Part shown: positions 6,177 to 7,979 of the stretch, one piece after another
How the letters are laid out: each line of letters begins with the position of its first letter
Position numbering within the stretch: position 1 is the stretch's first letter
NCBI GenBank assembly: GCA_005884255.1
Contig: VBDL01000086.1
Location: 1 to 7,979 of the forward strand
DNA: 7,979 nucleotides
Reading direction: 5' to 3'
From: Betaproteobacteria bacterium
GTDB lineage: Bacteria > Pseudomonadota > Gammaproteobacteria > Burkholderiales > Burkholderiaceae_C
Notes under the pieces: model-generated
Databases searched by the model: none
Told to the model about the DNA's origin: nothing
What the model saw: only the letters and a program-made list of their open reading frames with translations
Translations under genes and position numbers: made by a program

Positions 6177-6257
6177 AGGCGCGAGGCGGGCTTCTGGCCA
6201 GCGCCGAGCTCAGGCGAGAATCGATTCCGCTTTCGATTTTTGAGGGGGAAGGCCGTG

Positions 6258-6338
6258 ATGGCCGAAACGCTGCAACTCGATGCCAAGGCCTGGCAGCCAT
6301 CATCGGCATCACGGTGCTGCAGCCGGGCAAGAAGCTAG
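6258..6338 (+). pseudogene. Short broken reading frame divergent from LysE; possible LysR-type regulator remnant
   Basis: ATG 6258 follows GAGGGGGAAGG with suitable spacing and encodes MAETLQLDAKAWQ, after which the frame degenerates to a TAG at 6336-6338. A second frame reads LAAIIG directly over the same bases. Joined, LDAKAWQ(A)LAAII resembles the first helix of LysR-type regulators, which often sit divergent from LysE exporters. Nothing further downstream looks like the rest of a LysR protein, so most of the gene would be missing. A CCTGGCAG unit (6289-6296) may have been collapsed from two copies. The link to LysR is tentative; it may be an unrelated small ORF. Confidence 0.35.
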
Positions 6339-6400
6339 TCGCGCGCGCCGCGGGCTGGTGCCGCCGGGCGCCGCGCGGTAGCGGCACGGCCGGCACGATG

Positions 6401-6432
6401 TGGCGAGCGCTCGCCCTTGCGAGCGCTCGCCA
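6401..6432. repeat. Perfect 14-bp stem hairpin from a duplicated 12-bp palindrome
   Basis: GCGAGCGCTCGC, itself a perfect palindrome, occurs twice (6403-6414 and 6419-6430), separated by CCTT. Adding the flanking TG and CA gives a 14-bp perfect stem with a four-base loop. No T-run follows on either strand within the next bases, so it is not a textbook intrinsic terminator. It may stop transcription before the GGDEF-EAL gene, or be a dispersed palindromic repeat. Confidence 0.75.
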
Positions 6433-6575
6433 ACTCGGGCAACGCGCAAATGTGTCAATTCTTTACGGCCGCGGGCAAGCGGAATTCACTAGCCTCATGC
6501 CGTCCTGGTTGATGTTTAGCCAGCCAGCGCGTGGACGAGTCCGACCCAGCGCATCTCGCTTCGAAGGGGAGTGCC

Positions 6576-7979
6576 GTGGACGAATTGCCAACCCGAGCCG
6601 GGCTTCTTGCGGCGGTGCTGCTGCTGTGCCTGTACTTGCCGCACGCGGCGCTCGAGACGGTGCGGCGCATGCGCGCGAAGCGGCATGCCAGCTCGTGGGG
6701 CTGGCTGCTCGGCGGTTCCGTGTCCTGGGGCACCGGCATCCTGGCGGCGCTGCTGCTGAGCCTGCTGGCTCGGCATGGCGGCCTGAAGCTCACCCACGAC
6801 CCGGCCCTGCTGCTGGCCTCGTGGCTGCTCAGTGTCGGTTCGGCGTTCGGCCTGCTGGCGGCCACGACCGCCACGCTGCCGAGCTGGCGCAACCTGGCGG
6901 CGATCTGCGGCGGTCTGGCCTGCGGCCTGGTGGCCACGCTCGTTCTGACGCTGGTGTCGCTGCAACCGGTGAACCCCTGGGCCTGGCTGTGGGCCATCTC
7001 CTGGCCCCTGACCGCGGCCCTGGTGCTGGCCAGTGCGCTGCTCGTCGGCTTCATCCTGGTCAGCGAGGGGCTGGTCCCGTTGCGGGCCTGGCACGGCAAC
7101 GCCGCCGCGGCCGTCGGCGGGCTGCTGCTGATGGCCGCCCTGATGAAGGTGCTCGTCATCGAGGTGTCGTCGAGCGACGGCACCGGCATGCCGGGGGTGC
7201 CGACCGAGCGTGCCGCGCTGCTGGCGAGCATCGGCGCGGTGCTGGGCCTGGCCGTCGCGCGTTTCATGTCGCGTGTCGAGCGCCATCTGATCGAGCGCAC
7301 CGACGGCCTGGAACAATCACTGCGCCAGGCCAACACCGATCTGCAGAAGATCGCCTACCACGATGCCCTCACGCAGCTGCCCAATCGGCTGGTGTTCGAG
7401 GACAAGCTCGCCGCCGCGGTGGCGCGCGTGGACCGCGCGGCGGCCAGGCTGGCCGTGCTGTTCATCGACCTCGACGGCTTCAAGCCGATCAACGACTCCT
7501 ACGGACACAGCAGCGGTGACGCCGTGCTGCGCCAGGTCGGCGAGCGCCTGCGCAAGCTGTCCCGTGTCGGCGACACGATGGCCCGCGTCGGCGGCGACGA
7601 ATTCCTGATGCTGCTCGAAGGCGAGGTCGACGAGCAGTGCGTCGCGCAGATCGCCGCGCGCATCCTCGCCGGGCTCGCCGAGCCCTATTCGCGAGCCCAG
7701 CATGGAGGTCGATGCGCACGACCAGCTCGACCTGCAGCACGACCTGCGCCTGGCGCTGGAGAACAAGGAGCTCGAGCTGTTCTACCAGCCCAAGGTCGAT
7801 GCCCGCACCGGCAAGGTGACCGCCGCCGAGGCGCTGCTGCGCTGGAAGCACCCGCAGCGCGGCATGATCGGACCCGCCACCTTCGTGCCCGTGGCCGAGC
7901 GCTTCGGCCTGATCGGCACGCTGGGCAACTGGGTCATCGAAGACGCCTGCCGCCAGGCGCGCGCATGGCGCGACTGCGG
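6576..7979 (+). pseudogene. 7-TM MHYT-like / GGDEF / EAL cyclic-di-GMP protein, frameshifted between GGDEF and EAL, cut by window edge
   Basis: GTG 6576 follows AAGGGGA (6564-6570) and starts VDELPTRAGLLAAVLLL. Residues about 9-230 form seven hydrophobic helices with MHYT-domain layout (LPHAAL, GGSVSWGTGI), but the M-H-x-x-T residues are absent. A coiled linker (LIERTDGLEQSLRQANTDLQ) leads to a GGDEF domain at about 255-372, with FIDLDGF (297-302), the motif GGDEF (339-343) and a product-binding I-site RVGD (330-333) five residues before it. After AEPYS (to about 7691) the frame is lost. In another frame EPSMEVDAHDQLDLQHDLR begins at 7693 and continues through LFYQPKVD and EALLRW of an EAL domain to the window end. 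Roughly 40-50 residues at the end of GGDEF are missing. CGAGCCC flanks the junction (7679-7685 and 7692-7698). If intact it would both make and break cyclic di-GMP at the membrane. Confidence 0.82.

Larger units (their letters stand above)
6163..6575. other. 413-bp stretch without an intact gene
   Basis: This interval between the LysE start and the GGDEF-EAL gene holds an AT-rich palindrome near the LysE start, a short broken reading frame at 6258-6338 with a good ribosome binding site, a strong hairpin at 6401-6432, and a relatively AT-rich patch around 6440-6515 that may hold the promoter of the downstream gene. None of the long open frames that cross it shows recognisable protein sequence. 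Confidence 0.55.

Noticed and set aside
5594..6286. LysE gene as one intact frame with an alternative N-terminus starting at 6286
   Set aside because: The upstream part of that frame lacks a transmembrane helix, whereas the other frame from 6162 encodes the typical first LysE helix, so a frameshift is the better explanation.
6258..6338. Intact small protein of 26 residues
   Set aside because: Only the first 13 residues look protein-like; the rest is Ser/Arg/Cys-rich out-of-frame sequence, so a remnant of a longer gene is more likely.
5420..7519. A 699-codon open frame on the plus strand
   Set aside because: It runs antisense to the LysE gene and out of frame with the GGDEF domain; the translation is low-complexity with no domain, so it is a GC-rich shadow.

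Overview
The window is GC-rich, tightly packed DNA with short Shine-Dalgarno leaders and overlapping gene ends. The protein set (Rieske oxygenase / GST / VOC cluster, periplasmic PheC, an ECF sigma factor with a TPR tail beside YCII/DGPF genes, a DUF2235 hydrolase, a LysE-type exporter, a 7-TM GGDEF-EAL protein) fits a betaproteobacterium, most likely Burkholderiales of the Rubrivivax/Leptothrix/Roseateles type. That placement is an inference from protein style; no rRNA or other phylogenetic marker is present.

Layout. (1) 1-1400, plus strand: the end of a Rieske-type ring-hydroxylating oxygenase alpha subunit, broken by an internal deletion, then a glutathione S-transferase and a VOC-fold protein whose start overlaps the GST stop. 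This looks like a small operon for an aromatic or electrophilic compound. (2) 1382-2173, minus strand: a periplasmic cyclohexadienyl/arogenate dehydratase (PheC), overlapping the VOC gene tail to tail. (3) 2245-4358, plus strand: an ECF sigma factor with a long C-terminal helical/TPR extension (ECF42-like), followed by two YCII/DGPF proteins. Each of the two YCII genes is preceded by the same promoter-like element, TGTCGA-N13-CGTTCGA, placed right after the stop codon of the gene before it. The sigma factor probably drives both genes through these elements. (4) 4360-5514, minus strand: a DUF2235 alpha/beta hydrolase (Tle1-like fold) with its Ser-Asp-His triad visible. (5) 5594-6162, minus strand: a LysE/RhtB exporter broken by a small frameshifting deletion. 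Opposite it lie a short, probably regulatory gene remnant and a 400-base stretch with no intact gene but a perfect 14-bp hairpin. (6) 6576 to the right edge, plus strand: a 7-TM MHYT-like membrane domain lacking the MHYT residues, then GGDEF and EAL domains, again with a frameshifting deletion between GGDEF and EAL.

The two points most worth following are the sigma factor module with its twin promoters, and the repeated pattern of short internal deletions. At least three genes have both ends well conserved and in different frames, with a missing middle, while six neighbouring genes are intact. This could be genuine decay or an assembly problem, and the sequence alone cannot decide. I see no CRISPR array, tRNA, rRNA, transposase or phage gene.
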